Part shown: piece after piece, positions 15,153 to 19,851 of the stretch | Layout: each line of letters begins with the position of its first letter | How positions within the stretch are numbered: the stretch's first letter is position 1 | Assembly (NCBI GenBank): GCA_052139595.1 | Contig: JBKQWK010000150.1 | Coordinates: 1 to 19,851, forward strand | DNA length: 19,851 bases | Reading direction: 5' to 3' | Source of the DNA: JBKQWK01 sp052139595 | GTDB taxonomy: Bacteria > Actinomycetota > Thermoleophilia > UBA2241 | Made by a program: the position numbers and the translations under genes | The notes under the pieces: generated by a model | The model's database searches: none | Told to the model about the DNA's origin: nothing | The model's input: only the letters and a program-made list of their open reading frames with translations

Positions 15153-15328
15153 AGCCTCGCAACAACGACGATCTGCAGCGTGCACTTATTGAAGCGGCGC
15201 GAAACTCAGACGACGAACTCCTCGAGGCGAATTGCGCGCTACCAACGCCGCTGCTTCTCGCCCTCGTCGCCGCGGTGGCGAGGGCGCTGGCAGGTGCCGG
15301 CAGCCAGATCGATAAGGGGGCGGTGTGA
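15149..15328 (+). CDS. Small hypothetical protein upstream of the replication ATPase
   Basis: A 59-aa protein from ATG 15149 with GGGAGG ~10 nt upstream. It has an acidic helical start (NNDDLQRALIEAARNSDDEL) and a hydrophobic, Ala/Leu-rich C-terminal half (TPLLLALVAAVARALAGAG). No family is recognised. It starts inside the stop of the 14-residue frame (ATGA) and ends overlapping the ATPase start (TGATG), so it belongs to the same coupled operon. Confidence 0.6.
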   Translation: MKPRNNDDLQRALIEAARNSDDELLEANCALPTPLLLALVAAVARALAGAGSQIDKGAV

Positions 15329-16791
15329 TGGCCACCGTAATGGAAGACGGCTTGAGCCTGGCGCGGCGCATCGCTGAAGAGACGGCAGATCTGACACCGC
15401 GGTTTACGGCAGAGGATGCCGACTTCGTTAGGGCTGCTGCCGAAGCCGAAGCCGAACAACACGACGTTGACCTGGCGCCCCTGCTTGACGACATTGTCGC
15501 CCAGCTACGGCGCTACGTTGTCTTCCACAACGACGCACAGGCGCATGCGGTCGCCCTGTGGGTACTGCACACGCACACCGTGGCTATTTGCGAAACAACG
15601 CCCTACCTGGCAATCCTCTCGCCCGAGCGTCGCTGTGGCAAGACGCGACTGCTCGACGTGCTGGAATTCCTGGTTGCCCGCCCGTGGCGCGTGATTGCAC
15701 CCTCTGAAGCCGTCTTGTTTCGCCAGATTGCCGCCGTCAAGCCGACGCTCATGCTCGATGAAGTAGACGCGATCTACTCGCCGCGCAACGCACAAGCGTT
15801 CGAAGGTATCCGCGCCTTGCTCAATGCCGGTAATCGCGTCGGCACGCAGGTACCGCGCTGTGTTGGCGACGGCGCCAACCTCAAGGTTCAAAACTTCGAC
15901 GTCTACGGCGCCAAGGCGCTGGCCGGCATCGGCCAGCTACCGGATACGGTCGCCGACCGTTCGATACTCATCCGCCTTGCCCGCCGTGCACCAGGTGAAG
16001 CCGTCGCCCGCTTCCGCCAACGCGACGCCGAGGCGGAATTTGCCGACTTGCGCGCCGACATCACCGCCTGGGCCGAAACGATGACCGACCTGGGCGAGGA
16101 CCGGCCCGAACTACCGGACGAACTCGACGATCGCGCGCAAGACTCCTGGGAGCCGCTGCTGGCGATTGCCGATCGTGCCGGTGGTACGTGGCCAGCGCGG
16201 GCGAGGCAAGCGGCACTCGTACTCTCTCGCGGCCGCGACGACGACAACACCTCACTCGGCATCAAGCTGCTTGCCGACCTGCGCACCATCTTCGCCGACG
16301 AACTAGCAGTCGCGACGAGTGAAATTATCGCCCGCTTGAAGAGGCTCGACGAGTCGCCGTGGGCAGACCTGCACGGCTCGCCGATCACGCCGCGTCGGCT
16401 GGCATCTTTGCTCAAGCCCTATGACGTCCATCCCCGCGACGTTCGCATCGGTAGTGCAGTCCCGAAGGGTTACCGTCGCGAGGACCTGTACGAGCCCTGG
16501 AAACGCTACTTGCCGCCGCTTCCTGTCGCAGAAGCGCTACATGCGCTACATGCGCTACAAGACGCCACGACCGATAGCAAAGTACCTGCACATGGCGATA
16601 TTGGAGACTCTGGATGCGACGAAAATGTAGCGGATAGCCCTGTTTTGAATCCGCTACAAACTCCTGCCTATCCGCTACACGCTACAAATGCGCTACAAGA
16701 AAACACGCCGATTTACAGGGATGTTGCGGATGTAGCGCATGTAGCGGATGAGGGACGCGAAGCCGGACCCGCCGACGAGTTCCCGTTCTGA
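15328..16791 (+). CDS. DUF3631-domain replication ATPase (phage/plasmid helicase-primase type)
   Basis: A 487-aa protein, ATG 15328 (GTG 15325 also in frame) with AAGGGGG upstream and TGATG overlap with the preceding gene. The N-terminal half is an AAA+-like ATPase: Walker A variant SPERRCGKTRLLDVLE (~98-112), Walker B TLMLDEVDAIY (~141-151), then ALAGIGQLPDTVADRSILIRLARR with arginine-finger-like residues. The DUF3631 domain follows (~200-410; DSWEPLLAIADRAGGTWPARAR, DLRTIFADE, YEPWKRYLPPLP). Such proteins are the C-terminal part of replicative helicase-primases of actinophages and integrative plasmids; the separate TOPRIM/primase part is absent here. The last ~80 residues are low-complexity (HALHALQ, PLHATNALQ), and their DNA holds the CGCTACA repeat cluster, so the gene may contain its own origin. 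Confidence 0.85.
   Translation: MATVMEDGLSLARRIAEETADLTPRFTAEDADFVRAAAEAEAEQHDVDLAPLLDDIVAQLRRYVVFHNDAQAHAVALWVLHTHTVAICETTPYLAILSPERRCGKTRLLDVLEFLVARPWRVIAPSEAVLFRQIAAVKPTLMLDEVDAIYSPRNAQAFEGIRALLNAGNRVGTQVPRCVGDGANLKVQNFDVYGAKALAGIGQLPDTVADRSILIRLARRAPGEAVARFRQRDAEAEFADLRADITAWAETMTDLGEDRPELPDELDDRAQDSWEPLLAIADRAGGTWPARARQAALVLSRGRDDDNTSLGIKLLADLRTIFADELAVATSEIIARLKRLDESPWADLHGSPITPRRLASLLKPYDVHPRDVRIGSAVPKGYRREDLYEPWKRYLPPLPVAEALHALHALQDATTDSKVPAHGDIGDSGCDENVADSPVLNPLQTPAYPLHATNALQENTPIYRDVADVAHVADEGREAGPADEFPF
16535..16746. repeat. Iteron-like cluster of CGCTACA/TGTAGCG, candidate replication origin
   Basis: CGCTACA occurs at 16535, 16544, 16553, 16652, 16673, 16680 and 16691; its complement TGTAGCG at 16626, 16731 and 16740. 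The first three form a perfect 9-bp tandem (CGCTACATG). TGTAGCGGATA (16626-16636) and TATCCGCTACA (16669-16679) form an 11-bp inverted repeat. The heptamer falls in several codon registers (LH/LQ, AT and VA), so protein repetition alone does not explain it. Confidence 0.75.
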
Positions 16792-16807
16792 CCGAAAGGA
16801 CGCAGAA

Positions 16808-17119
16808 ATGAACCTACTCAAAGACAGACTCCTTGAACGCTACTCGCCGGCTTCCTGTGACCTCGACATCTCAGAGCAACAGCGAGCGGCTGCATATCGC
16901 GTCGCCATGGCGACCCCAGACAAGGTGTACCGCCTCGCCGAACGCCTGGCTGCGGCTGAGGGCGACGATACCCACACCGGCCGCCTGGCCGCACTGGCCG
17001 ATGTGCTTGCCGCCGTCGACGCCGCTCGCTCGTTCGTCGGCCAGACACGCGCCGACCTGCCGACGGCGCGCCACCTATTCATGGTTGCCGCCGCCTTCGA
17101 CGAGGAAACCGCCCACTAG
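16808..17119 (+). CDS. Hypothetical protein downstream of the replication ATPase
   Basis: A 103-aa soluble protein; ATG 16808 follows AAAGGA at 8 nt, 16 bp after the ATPase stop. It is largely helical (QQRAAAYRVAM, KVYRLAERLAAAEG, LAALADVLAAVDAARSFVGQ) and acidic, without known motifs. It closes the replication operon; ~155 bp with no gene follow, including a G-run (17129-17135) and a stretch (AAAGTGGGCGTA at 17229) also present near 14073. Function unknown. Confidence 0.72.
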   Translation: MNLLKDRLLERYSPASCDLDISEQQRAAAYRVAMATPDKVYRLAERLAAAEGDDTHTGRLAALADVLAAVDAARSFVGQTRADLPTARHLFMVAAAFDEETAH

Positions 17120-17275
17120 ACCGTCGGCAGGGGGGGTCCTTGCACCTTTGGGGGAAGGGCCGAAAACCGACGCGCTGTGTGGCGATTTAAGACGTTGCGA
17201 GCGACCACCTGGACTAAGTACCCGCCGCAAAAGTGGGCGTAGAGCGGCCGTGACGCAGGTGGGAGACTTCTTCAC

Positions 17276-17767
17276 ATGAAGACCGTGAAACTTCCCCCCG
17301 AAACTTCCCGTCCCTGGACGACCCGTGAGCTGCAAGCGCTGCGCGCCCACGCCGAAGAGGGACTGCTCGCCCTGGTCGTCCGACTCGGCCGCTCGCCCGC
17401 CTCGGTCACCATGGCCGCCCACCGCTTTCGCATCTCCCTGCGCCGGCCTGGCCAACGCGGTGGCCTTGTCCTGGGTCAACCACGGCACGCGTCGCTGTCG
17501 CGGGCGCAACGACGGAGCATGCTCGACCGCCTGACCGCCACGCTCACCGCCCGCAACCTTGCTGCCGACCTCGACCCCGAGTCACAGCTCTGCCCGCTCT
17601 GCGCTATGCGCGTCGTCACCGTGACCTCGACCGGCCTCTGTGGCGTCTGCCATATGAAGAAGCTCGCTGAGGCCCATCGCGACGCTCTGGCCGAGATCGA
17701 GGCGCAGCGCGAACTGCTTGCTGCCCGCCAGCAGCTGCACCGCGCCCGGGCTGAGGAGAACGCCTGA
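17276..17767 (+). CDS. SANT/Myb-like HTH protein with zinc ribbon and coiled coil
   Basis: A 163-aa predicted DNA-binding protein; ATG 17276 with GGTGGGAG upstream. Residues ~13-55 (PWTTRELQALRAHAEEG, LVVRLGRSPASVTMAAHRF) form a SANT/Myb-like helix-turn-helix, common in small phage regulators and GcrA-like proteins. A basic linker (RISLRRPGQRGG) follows. Two knuckles, C106-x2-C109 and C122-x2-C125 (LCPLC, LCGVC), give a treble-clef-like zinc ribbon. The C-terminal ~38 residues are a charged coiled coil (KLAEAHRDALAEIEAQRELL). It is likely a transcriptional or recombination-associated regulator of the element, but no partner is known. Confidence 0.78.
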   Translation: MKTVKLPPETSRPWTTRELQALRAHAEEGLLALVVRLGRSPASVTMAAHRFRISLRRPGQRGGLVLGQPRHASLSRAQRRSMLDRLTATLTARNLAADLDPESQLCPLCAMRVVTVTSTGLCGVCHMKKLAEAHRDALAEIEAQRELLAARQQLHRARAEENA

Positions 17768-17797
17768 GTCTCTTGTTCGGCTTTCGCCTGATCTGCA

Positions 17798-17820
17798 GCG
17801 TGTGACGAAACCCCACACGC
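17798..17820 (+). terminator. Weak hairpin after the zinc-ribbon gene
   Basis: GCGTGTG (17798-17804) pairs with CACACGC (17814-17820), loop 9 nt, 30 bp after the stop and just before the next leader's conserved box. No T-run follows; the function is suggested by position only. Confidence 0.35.
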
Positions 17821-17831
17821 CAAAGCTGATC

Positions 17832-17932
17832 TGGCCACAAACGACAAGATCGCAAAAGGCGCTTGCAATGCCCTTGCCGGCAGAGTGATGGATGGTCGCG
17901 TCAAGAGAGCGAGGCAACACAAGGAGGCCACC
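17832..17932 (+). promoter_or_regulatory. Upstream box and conserved leader, copy 2
   Basis: The box TGGCCACAAACGACAA (17832-17847) precedes the leader, which starts GGCGCTTGCAATGCCCTTG at 17858 and ends with AAGGAGG before ATG 17933. Box-to-leader distance is 26 bp, 21 bp (about two helical turns) shorter than in copies 3 and 4. Confidence 0.75.
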
Positions 17933-18403
17933 ATGAAGCCAGACGCGAGCACCTTCCACTACTGGCTCGAAGCGCGCGAGACGAACGCCGATGAGGTCAC
18001 GATCTACCTCCACAGGACCAAGATGGGCGCGATCATGCGCTCCAGCGACCCGACTATCGACGAAGACGTGACGACACGCGCGCGCAGCGCGCGAGATGAA
18101 GTTCTACCGCCAGATCGTCGACGACCTGAACGCCAGCCTGGCAGCGCAGGCGACGCGAAACGCCAGGTGCGCGTCATGAGGCCACGCAAGGACCCCACCC
18201 GCTACCTCATCGTCGCTCGCGACCCAGACGGTCGCTGGCACAACGTCCATCTCGGCACACTGACGCCCAAGCAGGCAACCCAGCGTCACATCGCGATGCT
18301 TCATCGTGGTGCCCGGCCCGACAACTGCCAGATCTGGACGAAGGCCCAATGGCTCACCTACGACTCAGAAGAGACCAGCGATATCGACGTAGAAGGAGAA
18401 TGA
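17933..18403 (+). CDS. Hypothetical protein, probably a frameshifted fusion of two small genes
   Basis: As read, a 156-aa frame from ATG 17933 (SD AAGGAGG; in-frame starts at 17885/17888 lie inside the conserved leader and are unlikely). Residues 1-50 (STFHYWLEARETNADEVTIY) look normal, but residues ~50-81 become Arg/Pro-rich (DEVLPPDRRRPERQPGSAG). There the +1 frame encodes a natural helical sequence starting MKFYRQIVDDLNASLAAQAT and stops at 18177-18179, overlapping ATG 18176 by ATGA. The switch point is an alternating CG tract (18077-18093); gain of one CG would join the first part to the helical frame. So the ancestral state was probably two genes: 17933-18179 and 18176-18403. Function unknown. 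Confidence 0.55.
   Translation: MKPDASTFHYWLEARETNADEVTIYLHRTKMGAIMRSSDPTIDEDVTTRARSARDEVLPPDRRRPERQPGSAGDAKRQVRVMRPRKDPTRYLIVARDPDGRWHNVHLGTLTPKQATQRHIAMLHRGARPDNCQIWTKAQWLTYDSEETSDIDVEGE
18176..18403 (+). CDS. Alternative separate small gene (C-terminal part of the fused frame)
   Basis: A 75-aa protein if translated from ATG 18176: it begins MRPRKDPTRYLIVARDPDGR and continues WHNVHLGTLTPKQATQ, a compact beta-alpha sequence with an acidic C-terminus (DSEETSDIDVEGE). The ATGA arrangement with the +1 frame upstream supports this start; its SD is weak. It overlaps the 156-aa frame completely and is listed as the alternative reading. No family is recognised. Confidence 0.45.
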   Translation: MRPRKDPTRYLIVARDPDGRWHNVHLGTLTPKQATQRHIAMLHRGARPDNCQIWTKAQWLTYDSEETSDIDVEGE

Positions 18404-18405
18404 CC

Positions 18406-18957
18406 ATGAAGGCAAAGGTAACGACACTCTTTGCGACGCTCGCCCTGGCAGGCGGCGTCCTCGCCGCTGGCTGCGGTACGGCGACAGTCGCCACCACAGG
18501 CACGCAGGCAAGCGCCTCAGCAAGCACGCCCAGCAGCGCCAAGTCGACGACCCCGGCCCACATCGGCACCGCGATCGTCTTAAAGACGAACGACAACACG
18601 AGCCTCAGGGTGCGCATCCTGGCAGCCAAATGGTCTGTCTCGGTAAAGGCAGACGAATGGGCGACCGACCACAACGTGGAGGGCGTGCAGGTTGAGATCG
18701 TCAACGTCGGCTCTGCCGTCTACTCAGATTCGCCGTCGAACTGCGCCAGTCTGATCGACGCTGTAGACCAAGGCCATGAGCCCTCCTGGACGATCAGCAC
18801 GCCGGGCACCTTTCAACAGGTGACGATCGCGCCTGGTGACCGGCGCGTCGGCTGGCTGTGGTTTGACCACATCGCCAAGAGCCAGGCCAAGGCCATTCAG
18901 TTTACGCCCGACTCCGGCTTTGCCAGCGAGACTGGACAATGGCTTTTGAAGCTTTAG
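18406..18957 (+). CDS. Element-encoded lipoprotein with DUF4352-like domain
   Basis: A 183-aa predicted lipoprotein. ATG 18406 is 7 nt after AAGGAG; ATG 18400 is in frame but too close to the SD. Signal: KAKVTTLFATLALAGGVLAAGC with lipobox LAAGC. A Thr/Ser/Ala linker (~25-50) leads to an Ig-like beta domain (~52-183): IVLKTNDNTSLRVRILAAKW, VEGVQVEIVNVGSAVYSDSP, VTIAPGDRRVGWLWFD, which follows the DUF4352 layout (variable loop, v-v-x-v-x-n-x-g, then PGD...G-x-l-x-FD). Its presence inside a phage-like element, right behind the small genes, suggests a lysogeny-expressed surface protein such as a superinfection-exclusion factor, but nothing in the sequence proves it. It lacks its own leader copy and probably shares that at 17832. 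Confidence 0.78.
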   Translation: MKAKVTTLFATLALAGGVLAAGCGTATVATTGTQASASASTPSSAKSTTPAHIGTAIVLKTNDNTSLRVRILAAKWSVSVKADEWATDHNVEGVQVEIVNVGSAVYSDSPSNCASLIDAVDQGHEPSWTISTPGTFQQVTIAPGDRRVGWLWFDHIAKSQAKAIQFTPDSGFASETGQWLLKL

Positions 18958-19029
18958 ACTCGGCGACGCACGAGATCGGTTGGCCTCCATCTCCTCGGCC
19001 TGCTTGACGCGCAACCGACCTCAAGCCGC

Positions 19030-19055
19030 GAGGCGCCACCGCAAGGTGGCGTTTC
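19030..19055 (+). terminator. GCAA-loop hairpin terminator after the lipoprotein gene
   Basis: GCGCCACC and GGTGGCGT-type arms pair over a GCAA tetraloop (19041-19044), extended by G-T and A-T pairs to 11 bp, followed by TCTCGTTGT. It is 9 bp before the next conserved box. Confidence 0.68.
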
Positions 19056-19063
19056 TCGTTGTC

Positions 19064-19182
19064 TGGCCGCAAACGACAACCTGCACAAATTGCGCCACAT
19101 TTGTGCAAAAGGCGCTTGCAATGACCTTGGCGACAGAGTGATGGATGGTGTCGTCAGGTAAACGAGGCCAGAGGAGGCCACC
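19064..19182 (+). promoter_or_regulatory. Upstream box and conserved leader, copy 3
   Basis: Box TGGCCGCAAACGACAA (19064-19079), then 47 bp from its start to the leader GGCGCTTGCAATGACCTTGG (19111), CAGAGTGATGGATGGTGTCG and SD GAGGAGG before ATG 19183. The 19082-19107 inverted repeat lies between box and leader. Confidence 0.78.
19082..19107. repeat. 9-bp inverted repeat, operator-like
   Basis: TGCACAAAT (19082-19090) and ATTTGTGCA (19099-19107) are exact complements separated by 8 bp, just before the leader's TTGCAA. Half-site spacing of 17 bp centre to centre suits a dimeric repressor. It is absent from the other leader copies. Confidence 0.7.
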
Positions 19183-19446
19183 ATGGAGACCAAGACCACC
19201 GCCCTTCCTGAGTTCAGCCAGAAGGTTTTCAACACGCTCTACGAGATGCTTCGCCACCAGGACTACGGATTCTCCGAAACTACCGCTGAGGAACTCGCCG
19301 AGGCTCTCGGGGTTTCCGAGCAGGCTATCGGCGGAGCCATCGCGCACCTGGTCGACCGCGACCTGGTCAACGTCGAGGACTGGTGCACGACAGCCGGTCA
19401 CTATCACTTCCTCCACATCAACGTGCTCGACGAACTGGCCCTCTGA
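19183..19446 (+). CDS. Small winged-helix DNA-binding protein
   Basis: An 87-aa protein from ATG 19183 with GAGGAGG upstream. Residues ~10-65 form a winged helix: helix 1 (SQKVFNTLYEMLRHQDYG), turn and recognition helix (TTAEELAEALGVSEQAIGGA, IAHLVDRDLVNVED), then a wing with HYHFLHIN. It resembles the MarR-type or replication-initiator-like HTH of small phage regulators. It stands as a single-gene cassette with its own conserved leader, an operator-like repeat and a GCAA-loop terminator, so it may control the sister cassettes. Exact target unknown. Confidence 0.82.
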   Translation: METKTTALPEFSQKVFNTLYEMLRHQDYGFSETTAEELAEALGVSEQAIGGAIAHLVDRDLVNVEDWCTTAGHYHFLHINVLDELAL

Positions 19447-19463
19447 ACGCCACCAGCCACCAC

Positions 19464-19489
19464 GAGGAGGCGCCGCAAGGCGCCTTCTC
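19464..19489 (+). terminator. GCAA-loop hairpin terminator after the winged-helix gene
   Basis: GAGGAGGCGCC (19464-19474) pairs with GGCGCCTTCTC across a GCAA loop, followed by TCTCGTTGT. Its loop and 3' flank are the same as in the 19030-19055 terminator, showing the two are related. Confidence 0.72.
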
Positions 19490-19558
19490 TCGTTGTGGCG
19501 TGGGGGTTTGTCGCCATTCGCTTGGCGTCGCCACAGGCGCCAACACAGCGCGCCGTGT

Positions 19559-19574
19559 GGCCTCGATCGAGGCC
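19559..19574. repeat. 16-bp perfect palindrome
   Basis: GGCCTCGATCGAGGCC reads the same on both strands. It lies between the 19464-19489 terminator and the copy 4 box and could be a regulator site; no second copy is seen in the window. Confidence 0.7.
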
Positions 19575-19602
19575 GCGCCAGGCGACGATCCTGAGGGCCA
19601 GG

Positions 19603-19720
19603 TGGCCGAAAACGACAAGATCATAAATTCTGCCTAATTAATGCGAAAAGGCGCTTGCAATGCCCTTGGCGGCAGAGTGATGGATGGTGTCGTCAGCCAG
19701 CACGAACGAGGAGGAACACC
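19603..19720 (+). promoter_or_regulatory. Upstream box and conserved leader, copy 4
   Basis: Box TGGCCGAAAACGACAA (19603-19618), 47 bp to the leader GGCGCTTGCAATGCCCTTGG (19650), CAGAGTGATGGATGGTGTCG and SD GAGGAGGAA before ATG 19721. An AT-rich patch (TAATTAATG, about 19635) precedes the leader. Confidence 0.78.
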
Positions 19721-19851
19721 ATGAAGGCCACCACCAGCCGCGAGACCACCGTAACAGGCCTGCTCATGCGCGAGGCCATCGATCTGGCCATGAGCCTCAT
19801 CGCCGAGATGCTGGAATGCCTCGGTGACTACGACGCCATGCGCGAGGCTAA
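19721..19851 (+). CDS. Small hypothetical protein, cut by the window end
   Basis: An open frame from ATG 19721 (SD GAGGAGGAA, spacing ~6) runs through the right edge: 43 codons are visible with no stop. The visible part is helical (TGLLMREAIDLAMSLIAEML, then ECLGDYDAMREA). It is the fourth gene with the conserved leader and belongs to the same cassette series. Family unknown. Confidence 0.65.
   Translation, partial: MKATTSRETTVTGLLMREAIDLAMSLIAEMLECLGDYDAMREA

Larger units (their letters stand above)
13932..19851. mobile_element. Phage-like or integrative element, left part
   Basis: From the amidase break to the window end, gene style changes: short, plus-strand, tightly packed genes, with an excisionase-type HTH protein, a DUF3631 replication ATPase, a small winged-helix protein, an accessory lipoprotein and repeated leaders. 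These are typical of prophages or integrative plasmids. No integrase, terminase, capsid or portal gene is visible, so the element class is open. The right end lies beyond the window. The left boundary is inferred from the truncated amidase and the repeats that start at 13938. Confidence 0.68.

Noticed and set aside
17120..17275. Possible small RNA in the G-rich gap
   Set aside because: A G-run and short pairings are visible but no stable fold, promoter or terminator can be supported.

Overview
The window is high-GC DNA with GTG starts, Shine-Dalgarno (SD) sites and dense operons. Secreted Ig/FN3-type proteins, two lipoproteins, a class A flavo-diiron protein typical of anaerobes and a Mo-sensing type regulator together suggest an anaerobic high-GC Gram-positive lineage, for example a Coriobacteriia or other deep actinobacterial relative. 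That placement is an inference from style and gene content; no rRNA or other marker gene is present.

Region 1 (1-8980) looks like one functional locus. A wHTH regulator with a molybdate-type PBP domain is followed, on the same strand, by a secreted FN3/Ig-like protein, a small membrane-anchored protein resembling the oxidoreductase molybdopterin-binding fold, an ECF-transporter S-component-like membrane protein, a membrane-anchored six-bladed propeller protein (GTGA overlap with the previous gene), and a protein whose N-terminus resembles archaeal TiaS. Facing them on the minus strand are a MotA/TolQ/ExbB-type proton channel with a DUF2149 partner, and a divergent MoaE-like protein. My reading is a molybdate/tungstate- or cofactor-linked envelope system with an energised membrane module. 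The whole combination is not one I recognise as characterised.

Region 2 (8981-13931) is ordinary chromosome: a DMT-family exporter, a flavo-diiron protein, a secreted SASA-type carbohydrate esterase, a lipoprotein, and the C-terminal remnant of a secreted amidase whose 5' end is lost at about 13931.

Region 3 (about 13932 to the right end) is a phage-like or integrative element that seems to begin where the amidase is broken. It opens with an 18-bp direct repeat and an array of about 90-bp tandem repeats. Next comes a replication operon: an excisionase-type HTH protein, small unknown proteins, and a DUF3631 helicase/primase-like ATPase whose 3' end holds ten copies of CGCTACA/TGTAGCG, an iteron-like cluster. 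Downstream are small cassettes: a SANT-like/zinc-ribbon protein, small unknown proteins with a probable frameshift, a DUF4352-like lipoprotein and a small winged-helix protein. Four genes or operons carry the same leader of about 72 bp (GGCGCTTGCAATG...GAGTGATGGATGG) ending at the start codon, some preceded by a second conserved box and a GCAA-loop terminator. No integrase, capsid or terminase gene falls inside the window.
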